Positions 10,950 through 21,201 are shown, counted from the stretch's first letter. The stretch is 64,000 nt of DNA from Corallium rubrum (GCA_964035015.1 OZ035997.1:84519982-84583981); one strand, 5' to 3'. Program-made: numbers and translations. The notes: generated from the letters alone by a model not told the origin.

Positions 10950-11961
10950 TTACATCAAGCAAAGATCATTACAAGCTGACATTGCTGCTCTTTCGATGGC
11001 TTTATCTTTGGATGGTTGGGGACTCAGGCTTTCATACTCCTCCACAGTATAAAAACAAAGGCTACCATAAAAGCTAGCTTGGCCTCCATCAATACTATAC
11101 TTCAAAGAGGGCACATTGCTTTGTGTTTGCCAAAACATATAAAGCTTGCCTCTTGAGTTGGTTGGACCTGTCTTTGGAATTGGCTTTTTTTCTTCTTCAA
11201 GAAGCTTTAGAGCTTGTTTAGCCAAAGCTTCCTCTGCATCTTTTTTCCTTGGCTGTGGCTCCTGTCCACTCAAGTTAATATTCCATTCCTTCACCACATG
11301 GACCACAACACTGAATTTCTCTCCATCAGTGCACGTTGCTTCTTCATATTTTGGAAATTCAGTGTGAACACTCAGTTTTTTCTGGTATTCTTTCAACATT
11401 TTTTGGCAGCGATCTGTTGATTTACAATTACGGCCCTTGAGCTCTTCCAATGCATCCTTGGCAGTATTTTGCTCAGCATCTTTTTTCTTTTTTGCCTTTT
11501 TACCTTTGAAGCAACGTTTACCAAGATAAACTTTGCTGAAGTATTCCTTTGTTTCTGGCACTTCTTGGATTATATATGTCAGAACTATTTTGCTTCGTTT
11601 CACATGTTCAGCAAGAAGCCCTTTGAAATTTGATGTAATCGGAGCTGCTTGGGCTTCAGCTTGGTTGCCCTGATGTTCAATTGTATCTTGCAACTGATTC
11701 TTGTCGCTTTTCTTGTTTCCTGTCTGCGCCTTAGGTAGCACAATGGGGTTCTTTGTTGTGGGCAGATTTGAAGGTGAAGGTGAAAAGTCATTCTCTTTGC
11801 AATCATCTGTTGATTCATTGATGAAAGATTTCAAGGCCACCTCAGCAGCACTTTGCTCTGCCTCCTTCTTAGTTAATTTAGCCCCTTCAGATGAGAACGA
11901 TTTTCCCGCAACAGAAACTTTGCTGAAAAACTGGTGAGTTGCAGTTTCTTCATGAGTATAC
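10950..11961 (-). pseudogene. HEPN-dsRBD gene copy A, C-terminal part (dsRBDs), separated by an insertion
   Basis: The minus-strand frame is open from the insertion point to a stop at 10950. It encodes the end of dsRBD1 (YTHEETATHQFFSKVSVAG then TKKEAEQSAAEVALK), a Ser/Pro linker, then a junction joining what is dsRBD2's first strand in copy B directly to the linker before dsRBD6, then dsRBD6, 7 and 8. Relative to copy B about 510 residues (dsRBD2-5) are missing, in frame. No stop codon or frameshift is seen apart from the mobile element. A short start is possible, but no upstream promoter is evident, so expression as a separate dsRBD protein is doubtful. See 32278-35877 for the family description. 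Confidence 0.8.
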
Positions 11962-11969
11962 TTTGGAAG

Positions 11970-13885
11970 GGGCTATCTTTAAAACCAGGAACGGGGAATC
12001 AGGGAACGGAACGGGGAACGGAACCGGGAACGCGAAAACCAGGAACGGAAAAAGCCGGAATCTTTAAAACCAGGAACGGAAAAACCCGGAATCTTTAAAA
12101 CCAGGAACGGAAAAACCCGGAATCTTTAAAACCAGGGACGGAAAAAGCCGGAATCTTTAAAACCAGGAACGGAAAAACCCGGAATCTTTAAAACCAGGAA
12201 CGGAAAAAGCCGGAATCTTTAAAACCAGGAACGGAAAAACCCGGAATCTTTAAAACCAGGAACGGAAAAACCCGGAATCTTTAAAACCAGGAACGGAAAA
12301 ACCCGGAATCTTGCAACAAAACAGACGTTGGATTCTACTGACATACCCTGCTCCACGATGCTTCTTTCAGATGTAATTCCAGTGCTTTTGATTATATAAC
12401 GTATATTTCCTTTATTCGCTGGTTTGACAGCGGACACGCCAGCCGCGCTTATATATCGATTACGCAAATTGAAAATCGTTATTGTTGGAAATCGTCTTAA
12501 GCGAGTGTAACTATAAGTCGAGGGTCGAGAGTCGAGAGTCGAGGGTTGAAGTCGAGAGTCGATAAATTGACCAGAAAATACCAAAAAATCACTAATACTA
12601 TAATCGATTATATATCGCAACATTGTATCTTATTTCTACGCGCCGCGGGATATATTTATAACCTTTGAGCCTTTGATCTAAAAACCGGGGGAAAGCGGCC
12701 ACTTTCACGAACAGCTTACACAGGGGTCTAAGAACCGGGGGAAAGCGGCCACTTTCACGAACAGCTTACATACTTTCACGAACAGCTTACACAGAAATAG
12801 TGATGTATGCGTCGCTTTTTAGCACCGCGGGATGTATTTATAACCTTTGAGAATTTGATCTAAAAACCGGCGAAGTCGTTTTCAGGCTTGACGAGTCTAA
12901 ATAAAAACAATTAAATTCGACTAAAAATTCTTTTAATCTTTATAAATAAGAAAACGAAACGCACTCGGCAAGTCTCTAATTCTAGAATGAAGGTACACAA
13001 GTAACTTTTGTGAAGTTTCTTTTACAACAGCAGGAAACGAATATCTGTCATACGCCGTTAAGCCTTCAATTATCCTTTCAAACAAAACGGCGCCTGGCGT
13101 TACGCAGTATATAAATATATATTTGCTAAAAAGCGACGCATACATCACTATTTCTGTGTAAGCTGTTCGTGAAAGTATGTAAGCTGTTCGTGAAAGTGGC
13201 CGCTTTTCCCCGGTTCTTAGACCCCTGTGTAAGCTGTTCGTGAAAGTGGCCGCTTTCCCCCGGTTTTTAGATCAAAGGCTCAAAGGTTATAAATATATCC
13301 CGCGGCGCGTAGAAATAAGATACAATGTTGCGATATATAATCGATTATAGTATTAGTGATTTTTTGGTATTTTCTGGTCAATTTATCGACTCTCAACTTC
13401 AACCCTCGACTCTCGACTCTCGACTCTCGACTTATAGTTACACTCGCTTAAGACGATTTCCAACAATAACGATTTTCAATTTGCGTAATCGATATATAAG
13501 CGCGGCTGGCGTGTCCGCTGTCAAACCAGCGAATAAAGGAAATATACGTTATATAATCAAAAGCACTGGAATTACATCTGAAAGAAGTATCGTGGAGCAG
13601 GGTATGTCAGTAGAATCCAACGTCTGTTTTGTTGCAAGATTCCGGGTTTTTCCGTTCCTGGTTTTAAAGATTCCGGGTTTTTCCGTTCCTGGTTTTAAAG
13701 ATTCCGGGTTTTCCCGTTCCTGGTTTTAAAGATTCCGGCTTTTTCCGTTCCTGGTTTTAAAGATTCCGGGTTTTTCCGTTCCTGGTTTTAAAGATTCCGG
13801 CTTTTTCCATTCCTGGTTTTCGCGTTCCCCGTTCCGTTCCCCGTTCCGTTCCCTGATTCCCCGTTCCTGGTTTTAAAGATAGCCC
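11970..13885. mobile_element. 1.9-kb palindromic foldback element inserted in HEPN-dsRBD copy A
   Basis: Flanked by a perfect 8-bp target duplication TTTGGAAG (11962-11969 and 13886-13893); copy B supplies the empty site. The termini are GGGCTATCTTTAAAACC in inverted orientation. The arms contain a 31-bp tandem unit (GGAATCTTTAAAACCAGG...) present 8 times on the left and 5 times on the right, then about 500 bp of nearly identical inverted sequence (12310-12823 against 13125-13638), around a unique centre of 301 bp (12824-13124). No transposase is seen; the mirrored 134-codon frames in the arms are repeat translations. The 8-bp TSD suggests a hAT- or P-type transposase acting in trans. Confidence 0.9.
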
Positions 13886-14949
13886 TTTGGAAGGTCAAGC
13901 TTTTTCTTTTGAGCATAGCACTGAAGTGAATTCTTCATCAACGACTTGTCATGCTGGGTACCTGTCGAGGTTGCAGCCTGGTTAGCTGCGACACCACTAT
14001 TTTTTTCAATTTCACTCATTCTTGACTCCATACATTCAATTTTTCCTTTCTGCTCACCATAACTGAATTCAACAGTGTACATCCTTGCTTCTAAATGATC
14101 TGTGACATTTTTTAAATGATCACTAATGTTATTTAATTTCAGGTCGAATCGCGTCTCCAAATCTTTGTTGTGCTTAATCCAGTCTGAGAAATTATCAAGT
14201 GCCTCGCGAGTCTCTGGACTGACTTCATCTCCGGACTCCAGAAGCAGTTCGTGGGTTCTCAAACTGCCTTCGATACAACGAACTTCTACTTCCGGGAGGA
14301 TCTGAAAATCGCCATCCCTCAATGACTTTATTATTTCTACCTTCTCCTTGCAAACTTTCAAATTCTTCAAGAACAGTTCGTCCTCTAGAAGCGCGATAAT
14401 GGAGTCAATGAAGCTTTTCATATCCTTCTCGGGAAAAGTCATTGTCGGACAATGCATGACTTTGTTTCGAATTTTACGAACATTCTCGGGTTGTTTTTTC
14501 TCTTTTAAATAAATACGACCAAACTCCTTGCAGTTCACCAAGACGTTGAGAATGCCAGACAGGTCGGTTTTCTCGGGTCCCGTGTTTAGAGCCGCCGTGG
14601 TTTTGCTCCCTTGCGGATTCATAAAGCACTTGGCGATTTCCCACGGGGTTTCGTGCCATATTGTTGGCTCGGTGTTCTTCCAGTTCAACAGGCCTTGATT
14701 TCTGTATGCCTTGATTTCCTTTACCCATTTCGAACAGCTCGCACAGCTCGGTTCTTTGCCCTTGTTTGTCTTGCATGTACCGTCGCAACGACTCTCAGCT
14801 GTCTTTTTCAGAATATTCCCGTGGACTTTTTCTATCACGTCTTTTGTGAAATCGTGCAAGGCTTCCTTCGACTGGATAAGAGCAAAGGAAACTTTCAACC
14901 AGTTCTTATATTCGTCGTCGTTCAAGCGATTTTCTAGTTCGGACCCCAT
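13886..14949 (-). pseudogene. HEPN-dsRBD gene copy A, N-terminal part (HEPN and coiled coil)
   Basis: Starts with MGSELENRL at 14949 and runs open to the insertion at 13893; beyond it the frame takes a few element codons and stops at 13873, giving a 358-residue product. It contains the whole CXorf38/DZIP3-like HEPN domain with the four-cysteine cluster (CDGTC, CASC), the R-x4-H motif RNKVMH, the coiled-coil segment, and the first helix of dsRBD1. Close to copy B, with scattered substitutions. If still transcribed it would make a HEPN-only protein lacking dsRNA binding. Listed as a pseudogene because the gene is split, but the HEPN part shows no decay. Confidence 0.8.
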
Positions 14950-15057
14950 ACAAATATATTTTCGTCCAGCGCCACTGAATCTTAGAAAACTTCTTACCGT
15001 TATATGAGTCGCTTTTAGACCGCGACTGCGACCGCAACGCTGATTTTTTCGCCAAAC

Positions 15058-15110
15058 GCTTTCGCTTTTACCATGGATTGTAAAAATGCTTTTACTTTCG
15101 CTTTTAGTTT
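15058..15110 (-). promoter_or_regulatory. ISRE/IRF-like element upstream of HEPN copy A
   Basis: The minus strand has AAACTAAAAGCGAAAGT (about 15093-15109), matching the GAAANNGAAA interferon-regulatory-factor site, and a second AAAAGCGAAAGC at 15058-15070. They lie about 110-160 bp upstream of the start at 14949. The same site occurs at the same place in copy B. Confidence 0.45.
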
Positions 15111-15997
15111 AATAGTTTTGACAGTTTTGTGACCAATGTTTTGTTTACCGCCACATCGGCGATTTAACCAAGGTACCCGGCCCCTAGGATCAGTGCCCTC
15201 GCTTTCTCGGGTGACTTAAAAAAGTTTGGGAAAAAGTTTGCAAAGCGGGAGAAAAATATTATTAAATAATAGACGGCCGGCCAAGCATCCAAAATATTAC
15301 TGTTGATGGCATTCTTTGTTACAAGCAGGCAACCACGCTAGATCGCATCGGATAGTGTTTACTTTGAAGGTTTGGGGGGTTGCCATCCGTAATTCGGGAT
15401 TTCAATATAAAAATTTGGAGTTTTTTTGAAAGCACACTACGGCTTTGAAGTTGCAGGCTATTGAAGTTCCGCTTTGACGACAGATGGGTTTTTGGTGGAG
15501 CAATGAAATGAGTCCTAATGTTTTACGACGATTGGCTAATGTTTTCGGTCATCCAATCAGCGCGCGTAAAGTTTCGGATGTCATAATTCGCATCAGCCAC
15601 AATGACAAACAAACAAGAAACGTGGCGTGGATACACCTAAATTTGAACACAACACATCGAAAAAAGGCGACAAGAAGGTAAACTTGTAAAGTTTTATAAT
15701 TGTTTTGGATCTGGTAGCTACGGTAAAGTCCTTTATATTAAGGGCTACAGTTGGTTTTGGTAATTTGCTGATACAACCATAATATATTTCCTTTTTATAA
15801 AGCAAAGCAGTCGTCCCGTGTTGCTCTGAACTTGAACATCAGAGTCAGAGCTAGCGAACCAAACTGAGTTGTTGTTCCTTATGACTTACCACTTAAATAT
15901 AAATATTAACCTTGGACGTGGTAAATGTGTGTACTGTCTTTAAGTTTTATATGTTATTCTGATTTCGTTTAACAATATTAGTTTACCGTATTTGTGT

Positions 15998-16077
15998 CAA
16001 CCTCGTACCCAGGGCCCTTATCTCCGCTCCCCCGCCCGGGCGGGGGAGCGGTGATAAGGGCCCTGGGTACGAGGTTG
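15998..16077. mobile_element. 80-bp perfect hairpin element with 9-bp TSD
   Basis: A near-perfect palindrome starting CAACCTCGTACCCAGGGCCC with a GC-rich centre, flanked by the direct repeat TATTTGTGT (15989-15997 and 16078-16086). It is nested inside the Harbinger-like element. It is too short to code for anything. Confidence 0.85.
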
Positions 16078-16109
16078 TATTTGTGTTCGCTATTGTATAA
16101 AGCTTATAA

Positions 16110-16412
16110 TTATTTTGAAAAGTGCTGTCTAGTATCGAGAGGTTGGCCTTCTTGAGAAATAGTTTGATGTTTATGAATTCTTGTTGATTTCCTAATCCAA
16201 GCGGAGAAGTAGTTATCTTCAGTACAGATGAGAGAAGCTTCTTTCCAAATAATTTTGTGGTCCGTTGCCCAGATGTATTTGGCAGCAGAAGATTTTTCAC
16301 AGCGACTATATTTTGAACAACAACCGAGATGCATGTTCTCTTCCAGACATTTGGCCAATTTTCCCGTGTTTTGGTTGAAAGCCAGAGTTAGTTATTCAGA
16401 TAGTCCATGAAA
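16110..16412 (-). pseudogene. GIY-YIG nuclease C-terminal remnant (PLE-type)
   Basis: The minus strand reads NTGKLAKCLEEN, then SSAAKYIWATDHKIIW, then a basic IRKSTRIHKH segment, the order seen at the C-terminus of PLE GIY-YIG domains. It is short, lacks the GIY and YIG motifs, and upstream stops appear quickly. Assignment is by overall pattern only. Confidence 0.4.
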
Positions 16413-17308
16413 TTAGAGATTCTTGTCTGTCTGTCTGTCTGTATAGCATAGCCAAGTGTTGAAAGTATACACTGCTGTCAAAAGTTTGGTTTGGTGTGCC
16501 AGATCGTTGCTTAGATCGTTGCTTCCAAAGACTTGAGTTTTTTGTTTGGGTTAGGTCATCAAAATAATCTCGTTTGGTGGCACTTGAATCGCTGGATCAC
16601 TCGGGTACGGTAAACTGTAAAATTTCCAAATATTCAAACAAATTCGTCTTCTGTTGCCAAACACAATTGAAGAATGAATCACAAATTCTCTGCAAACAAG
16701 CTTCATTCATTTGCAACCTGTCAACCCCACTTCAACAATAAAATAGCAAATATAACTTACGATATTGTAATAATATATTATAACAATAAACGCTTGAATA
16801 TATCTACAATCTTATACAAACTTTCAATTGTTGTCGTTTTGCCTTCTTGCAATAACATAGCCTGATTTCTCTCAATATAAAAACTTTGGAGTTGAATATT
16901 CAGATCGAATATAATTTGCATGAAATGCGCCGGTATCAATGTGCCGGGGGGCTTGTTTTGCCATTCGCGTGTTCTCATTGGCTATGTAATTATAACCTGG
17001 CCAATCACAGGAAAGTACGGGTACTTAAATTGTTGCTAGGGAAACCGAACTTGGAATTTTCAATCCAGCTCGTAGCGCGTGAAATAGCTGTAGAAAACCT
17101 CAAAATTTTCACATAAAAACGCCGAAACTCGGATGGCAACCGGCCTAGTCGTCTTTGTCGAAGTCTAAGCTACATTTCTGTGGTGGTTGCCTGCTTGTAA
17201 CACGAAATGCCATCAAAGGTGTTTTCCAGGCACTTTTATTGAGGTTGGCCGGCCGTCTATAACATCTGCTAATAGCAGTCCAGCTCCTCTTCCTCCTTTT
17301 CCTCTTTA

Positions 17309-17319
17309 TCATCATCATC

Positions 17320-17417
<98 letters not shown>

Positions 17418-17418
17418 A
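17309..17418. repeat. (CAT)n trinucleotide array, copy A
   Basis: About 110 bases of CAT/ATC repeats, longer than the matching array in copy B (36233-36291). It produces poly-His and poly-Met frames that are artefacts. Confidence 0.95.
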
Positions 17419-18150
17419 TCACCACCACACAATTGAAGGTGAAGATCGGAAAGGCGCTGCAGTCTGCGCAGAAAACTCCACTGAGCCTAAACACTGGGAG
17501 TTGGGGTTTGGCAATTTGCATATGTGGGGGCCCGAAGGCAAGCGGGAATTCACCTTTTGGGCATAAATATCCAAAAAGTCTTATAAACCATAACCAGCCG
17601 ACAATTTTAAAAAATAAAGAATAAAACATAATCCGAAAATCGTCATCTTGTGACTTGATATTCAAGTTAAAAACAAGATAAGACAAAATGAGAGGTAATA
17701 TTTCGACTCTATTTCAAAGTCATTATCAAACCAATAATTTACAAGCTTACTGAGTCCTATATATATACAATAATCACAAGGATGATGTCACCGCTTGGTA
17801 ACTGGAAAGGTCAGCAAGTTGACAAAACAGGTTAGACTGACATGTCAGCTGAATTGTTTCGAGTAAATGTAGATAAAAAAATAAAAGTTGACAGTGGTGA
17901 AAGGATATATACATATTAAAGTTCTAAAAATAAAGCTAAGGAAATAGAGATAGTTCTTTGCTGGCCTTTAGGCCATTGTTCAGTTCAGGCTTTCTAAATT
18001 TGATTAGAAGAGCTTCTAAAATAAGTAATTGATTTGTATTACCAAATTTACAGGAGTGAATTATTTTAAAGTTATTAAATATTTGGTTCGATATACTAGG
18101 TCCAAGAAGAGGGAGATCAGAGGTGAAAACTGAAAACTGAACGCTGCCTT

Positions 18151-18459
18151 CAAACTCGCCTTTCTGAACACTCTAATATCAACACTAGCGCTGTAGCACA
18201 GCACCTAATTGACTGTCCTCTTGCTCAACACCTTGCCAACCTCAACATTCTTTATGACAACCTTAATAACACCTCTGATCTCCCTCTTCTTGGACCTAGT
18301 ATATCGAACCAAATATTTAATAACTTTAAAATAATTCACTCCTGTAAATTTGGTAATACAAATCAATTACTTATTTTAGAAGCTCTTCTAATCAAATTTA
18401 GAAAGCCTGAACTGAACAATGGCCTAAAGGCCAGCAAAGAACTATCTCTATTTCCTTAG
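18151..18459 (+). pseudogene. GIY-YIG endonuclease C-terminal fragment of a PLE
   Basis: An open stretch of 102 codons reads QTRLSEHSN, AVAQHLIDC, then LILEALLIKFRKPELNN and stops after ELSLFP. This is the C-terminal half of a GIY-YIG domain. The RT and GIY part are missing. It is a different PLE family from the one at 1-2540. Confidence 0.7.
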
Positions 18460-18673
18460 CTTTATTTTTAGAACTTTAATATGTATATATCCTTTCACCA
18501 CTGTCAACTTTTATTTTTTTATCTACATTTACTCGAAACAATTCAGCTGACATGTCAGTCTAACCTGTTTTGTCAACTTGCTGACATTTCCAGTTACCAA
18601 GCGGTGACATCATCCTTGTGATTATTGTATATACAGTGTATATAGGACTCAGTTTAAGCTTGTAAATTATTGG

Positions 18674-18702
18674 TTTGATAATGACTTTGAAATAGAGTCG
18701 AA
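18674..18702 (+). other. PLE-end hairpin motif, mirrored at about 17700-17730
   Basis: TTTGATAATGACTTTGAAA followed by TAGAGTCGAAATATT: a GACT/AGTC stem leading into GAAA, in the same place relative to the PLE 3' end as the hammerhead-like motifs elsewhere. The CUGANGA box is degenerate. Confidence 0.25.
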
Positions 18703-18840
18703 ATATTACCTCTCATTTTGTCTTATCTTGTTTTTAACTTGAATATCAAGTCACAAGATGACGATTTTCGGATTATGTTTTATTCTTTAAGTCTCATAAA
18801 CATCCGACAAATACACAAAACGCGTTAGATTTTGACTGTG

Positions 18841-18864
18841 TTCCTGCCCCCCCCCCCCCCCCCT
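18841..18864. repeat. Poly(C) tract
   Basis: A run of C (CTGCCCCC...CTT). Similar homopolymer tracts are at 20079-20100 (G), 24849-24863 (C), 59812-59830 (G), 60020-60033 (C) and 61564-61576 (C). Confidence 0.9.
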
Positions 18865-18935
18865 TATGAATATTTCCAACAACTTAACTCTTTGCGGGAG
18901 GTGGTGGGGCGCCTGACCCCTTCCCCATCCCCGAG

Positions 18936-19048
18936 CCGGGCGACGGGCCGAAGGCCTGGAGCCTGGTGAGGGTGCTAATCTCGACACGCGTGGAGTTCAT
19001 TTTACACGCGTGTAGAAAAAGCAGGCAGACGAAAATCTGGAAGCTGTT

Positions 19049-19109
<61 letters not shown>

Positions 19110-19390
19110 GTCGTAGGGTGTCATGCGGTAAGAATTGTTGTACTGGTGACTGACAATGAAGCACCACAAAATTTTAGACTAAATCTATGGCTATATTTTG
19201 CGAACGAAAGAAACGAAATGGAGGCCGCTCTACTAAAACAACAAACGGCGGTTTAATATATCTTGAAGAGAAACCTAGAAAACCTGAAGATACTAAAGAC
19301 ACTAAACGCTGTATGGTAAACAAAAAGGCGATCCGAATTGGCAGTGTTTATGGTAACTCAGGTAGGGGATTTATATATTTATTTTGCTGA
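18936..19390. repeat. Interspersed repeat containing (AT)n, related to 41100-41880
   Basis: The block GGGCCGAAGGCCTGGAGCC...GAGGGTGCTAATCTCGA is followed by an AT microsatellite at 19051-19108. A divergent copy of the same order is at 41119-41273. Downstream, TTGGCAGTGTTTATGGT and GGATTTATAT resemble 41815-41870. No coding content was recognised. Confidence 0.5.
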
Positions 19391-20239
19391 TTGGATTCAT
19401 TGTATTAACTTCCAAGACCGGCAATACGTTTAAATAAAAGCCCTTTTATAGTCACTCGTCCGTTAAACCTAATCTAGCATCTATTATATAAAGTTTAATA
19501 CATTGTGTTGTTTTCATTGACTGTGTATATGCACTTCTTATTATTATAATACTCATGGGCCGACTTTGCCGATTTTCTAGGCAGTATTTCCAAATTTTCG
19601 CCAGAAACGTTGTCTGTTTAATATTTCTTTCTGGAATCCGATTCTACTGAATTGTTTTCAGACTTTATATTATAAATGTAGTTTTGGAGCTGTTAGCTTT
19701 TAATTCTGCCTTTGCAAAACATGTATGCAGAACAGCAGAGGGAAGCCACTTAAAGACTTGCTAAAAATAATTCCCTTGGAAACCTACACTCGAATTTTCC
19801 TTCGCCCTAAATCCTTAGAACATGCCATGTAATCGAGTGAAATGCCCAATATCCAATTACAATATAAACAATGAATATATGTTTTACAGCTATAGTTCAA
19901 TTAATGAAACCTAAGTTTTGCTTCCATATGTTCAATTTTCAAATCAGAAATCTGAAAGTAAACAGTTAGTCACCCTATAAATGCATATCAGGAGGGCTTT
20001 AATATTTTAATCAGGGTATAAAATTTAAAGATGATCTGTGTGTCATTAATGCAACAAAAACAGAAATTAGGGGAGGGGAGGGGGGGGGGGGGGGGGGGGG
20101 AGTGGGGTTAAAAAATGCATATAAAGCAGGCGAGGGGTTGTTGCATTCATGTATTTCTAGTATATTATAATACTCTTCCTTCAAAATACGTGAATTCATC
20201 AGCCTCCATGCAAACGTGGCCTGAAGCCGAGTCCTTGAA
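19391..20239. other. Non-coding stretch, with SINE tail and poly(G)
   Basis: AT-rich. Holds a 5'-truncated SINE tail (19784-19853, plus strand), a poly(G) run around 20075-20100, and the block AATACTCTTCCTTCAAAATACG (in two parts) shared with copy B at 36495. No gene seen. Confidence 0.4.
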
Positions 20240-20380
20240 GGACGTTCTAAAGATTTTGGGTGAAGGAAAATTCGAGTGTAGAATATATACATTTTAAGAC
20301 CAAACCGGGACCAGTTGCGAAAAATACAACTATACACAGGCCTTCCGGCAGGAATTGAACCCACCACCTTGCGATTCTAA
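20240..20380 (-). mobile_element. tRNA-derived SINE cut at its head (copy A end)
   Basis: The same SINE as 5356-5586. The sequence follows the family from the tail to the B box, then stops within the tRNA-like head (…TTGCGATTCTA) and switches to unrelated sequence. In copy B the same SINE (36538-36724) continues. The breakpoint coincides with the right end of the duplicated segment. Confidence 0.7.
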
Positions 20381-20383
20381 GGT

Positions 20384-20588
20384 CGTTTTTGTAAGCGCGC
20401 GTCTTGGAATCATCGCTAATAATCAAGATAATTGCGTTACATGTGATTCCTGGATCGGCTTTGGTGTTTCGTTTGGTGGTTGCGGTATTGCAATGGACGC
20501 CATAACCAACGGCAACCTGGCGATCTGTTCGGATACCGACAATGGACACAAGACCACTGCAGCATTTGGCTACTTGTTAGTGCAGTGA
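20384..20588 (+). CDS. Possible terminal exon of a secreted, cysteine-containing protein (skeletal-matrix-like)
   Basis: An open frame of about 67 codons reads RLGIIANNQDNCVTC, DSWIGFGVSFGGCG and ends DNGHKTTAAFGYLLVQ-stop. The WIGFG block, paired cysteines and an FGYxxVQ C-terminus resemble the end of anthozoan 'uncharacterized skeletal organic matrix protein 5'-like proteins as I remember them; this could not be checked. No clear splice acceptor precedes it: a SINE break lies immediately upstream, so it may be an orphaned exon left by the rearrangement. Codon use and the lack of stops favour a real or recent coding origin. Confidence 0.35.
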
Positions 20589-20856
20589 CAAAACAGTCAA
20601 AAAACACTTTTCATATTTAACCTGGTTTTCTCTTTCTAACAGGTAGTCTAGTCGCACGACCTGTCTGCTACAACTTATATTAATAATATGTAGATGTTTT
20701 CACAAACACTTAAAGTGCATATGAAACGAAATTTCACTTCAGTTTTTACTCGGGCTACTGTGGTAGGCCGAGTCCAGGTTTCGGCTCGTTTTTTGTGAGT
20801 TTTTTTCCTTTTTGAGTGTCAAGATTTTGCATTTTTGCACTTTTTACTTCTGCTAC

Positions 20857-21201
20857 TATTCATACTTCCGGTGAGTTGTTAGCAGCGTGACTGAGTGAGG
20901 CCGTGAGGCATGTTGTAAGTTCTTTGCTCCTTTTGCTTTTGGAGTTGAACAAAAAGTTGAACAACTTTGCTTTTTGATCAAGGTGTTCTTGCACGTTGTT
21001 GGTAGATTTCAAAATAGACTGACTGTTCATACTTCGGGTGAGTTGTTAGCCGTGTGATGGAGTGTTGGAGTGAGGTCATGAGGCATGTTGTAAGTTCTTT
21101 GCTCCTTTCGCTTTTGGAGTTGGACAAAAAGTTGAACAGCTTTGCCTTTTGTTCAAGGTGTTCTTGTACGTTGTTGGTAGATTTCAATATAGACTGACTG
21201 T
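20857..21201. repeat. About 170-bp tandem duplication
   Basis: TTCATACTTCCGGTGAGTTG...GATTTCAAAATAGACTGACTG occurs twice in a row (20857-21025, 21026-21201), slightly diverged. Confidence 0.85.

Larger units (their letters stand above)
15270..17259. mobile_element. PIF/Harbinger-like non-autonomous element, copy A only
   Basis: Ends TAGACGGCCGGCCAA in inverted orientation, with TIR similarity for about 70 bp (TTGATGGCATT and TTACAAGCAGGCAACCAC on both sides). Flanked by TAA (15267-15269 and 17260-17262); copy B has the empty site near 36186. The TWA duplication suggests Harbinger. No transposase was recognised. The interior carries an 80-bp hairpin insertion and a GIY-YIG remnant. Confidence 0.75.
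17616..18788. mobile_element. Palindromic PLE 3'-end insertion, copy A only
   Basis: Bases 17616-18125 are the inverted copy of 18270-18788, around a spacer of about 144 bases. The right side contains the C-terminus of a PLE GIY-YIG protein (18151-18459) and its 3' region. The left side is the same 3' region reversed. Copy B lacks it, with homology jumping from 17515 to about 18873. Inverted 3' ends like this are a known PLE arrangement. Confidence 0.8.
2981..20380. repeat. Segmental duplication, copy A
   Basis: Homologous in direct orientation to 25273-36665. Homology opens at a shared AGTACATACAG and continues through 3361 (matching 25806), 6830 (matching 28465), 9160 (matching 30403), the HEPN-dsRBD gene (10950-14949 matching 32278-35877) and the promoter region. 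It resumes after copy-specific insertions at 17426-17515, 18875-18935 and 20155-20380. Copy A is longer because of the SINE at 5356, the foldback at 11970, the TIR element at 15270 and the PLE at 17616. The right end falls in the middle of a tRNA-derived SINE, which is intact in copy B. Confidence 0.85.

Noticed and set aside
12219..13729. Two mirrored 134-codon frames in the foldback arms
   Set aside because: They are inverted copies that run through the 31-bp tandem unit; no domain, and they differ only where the arms differ.
17145..17624. Poly-Met and poly-His open frames
   Set aside because: Translations of the (CAT)n array; no conserved flanks.
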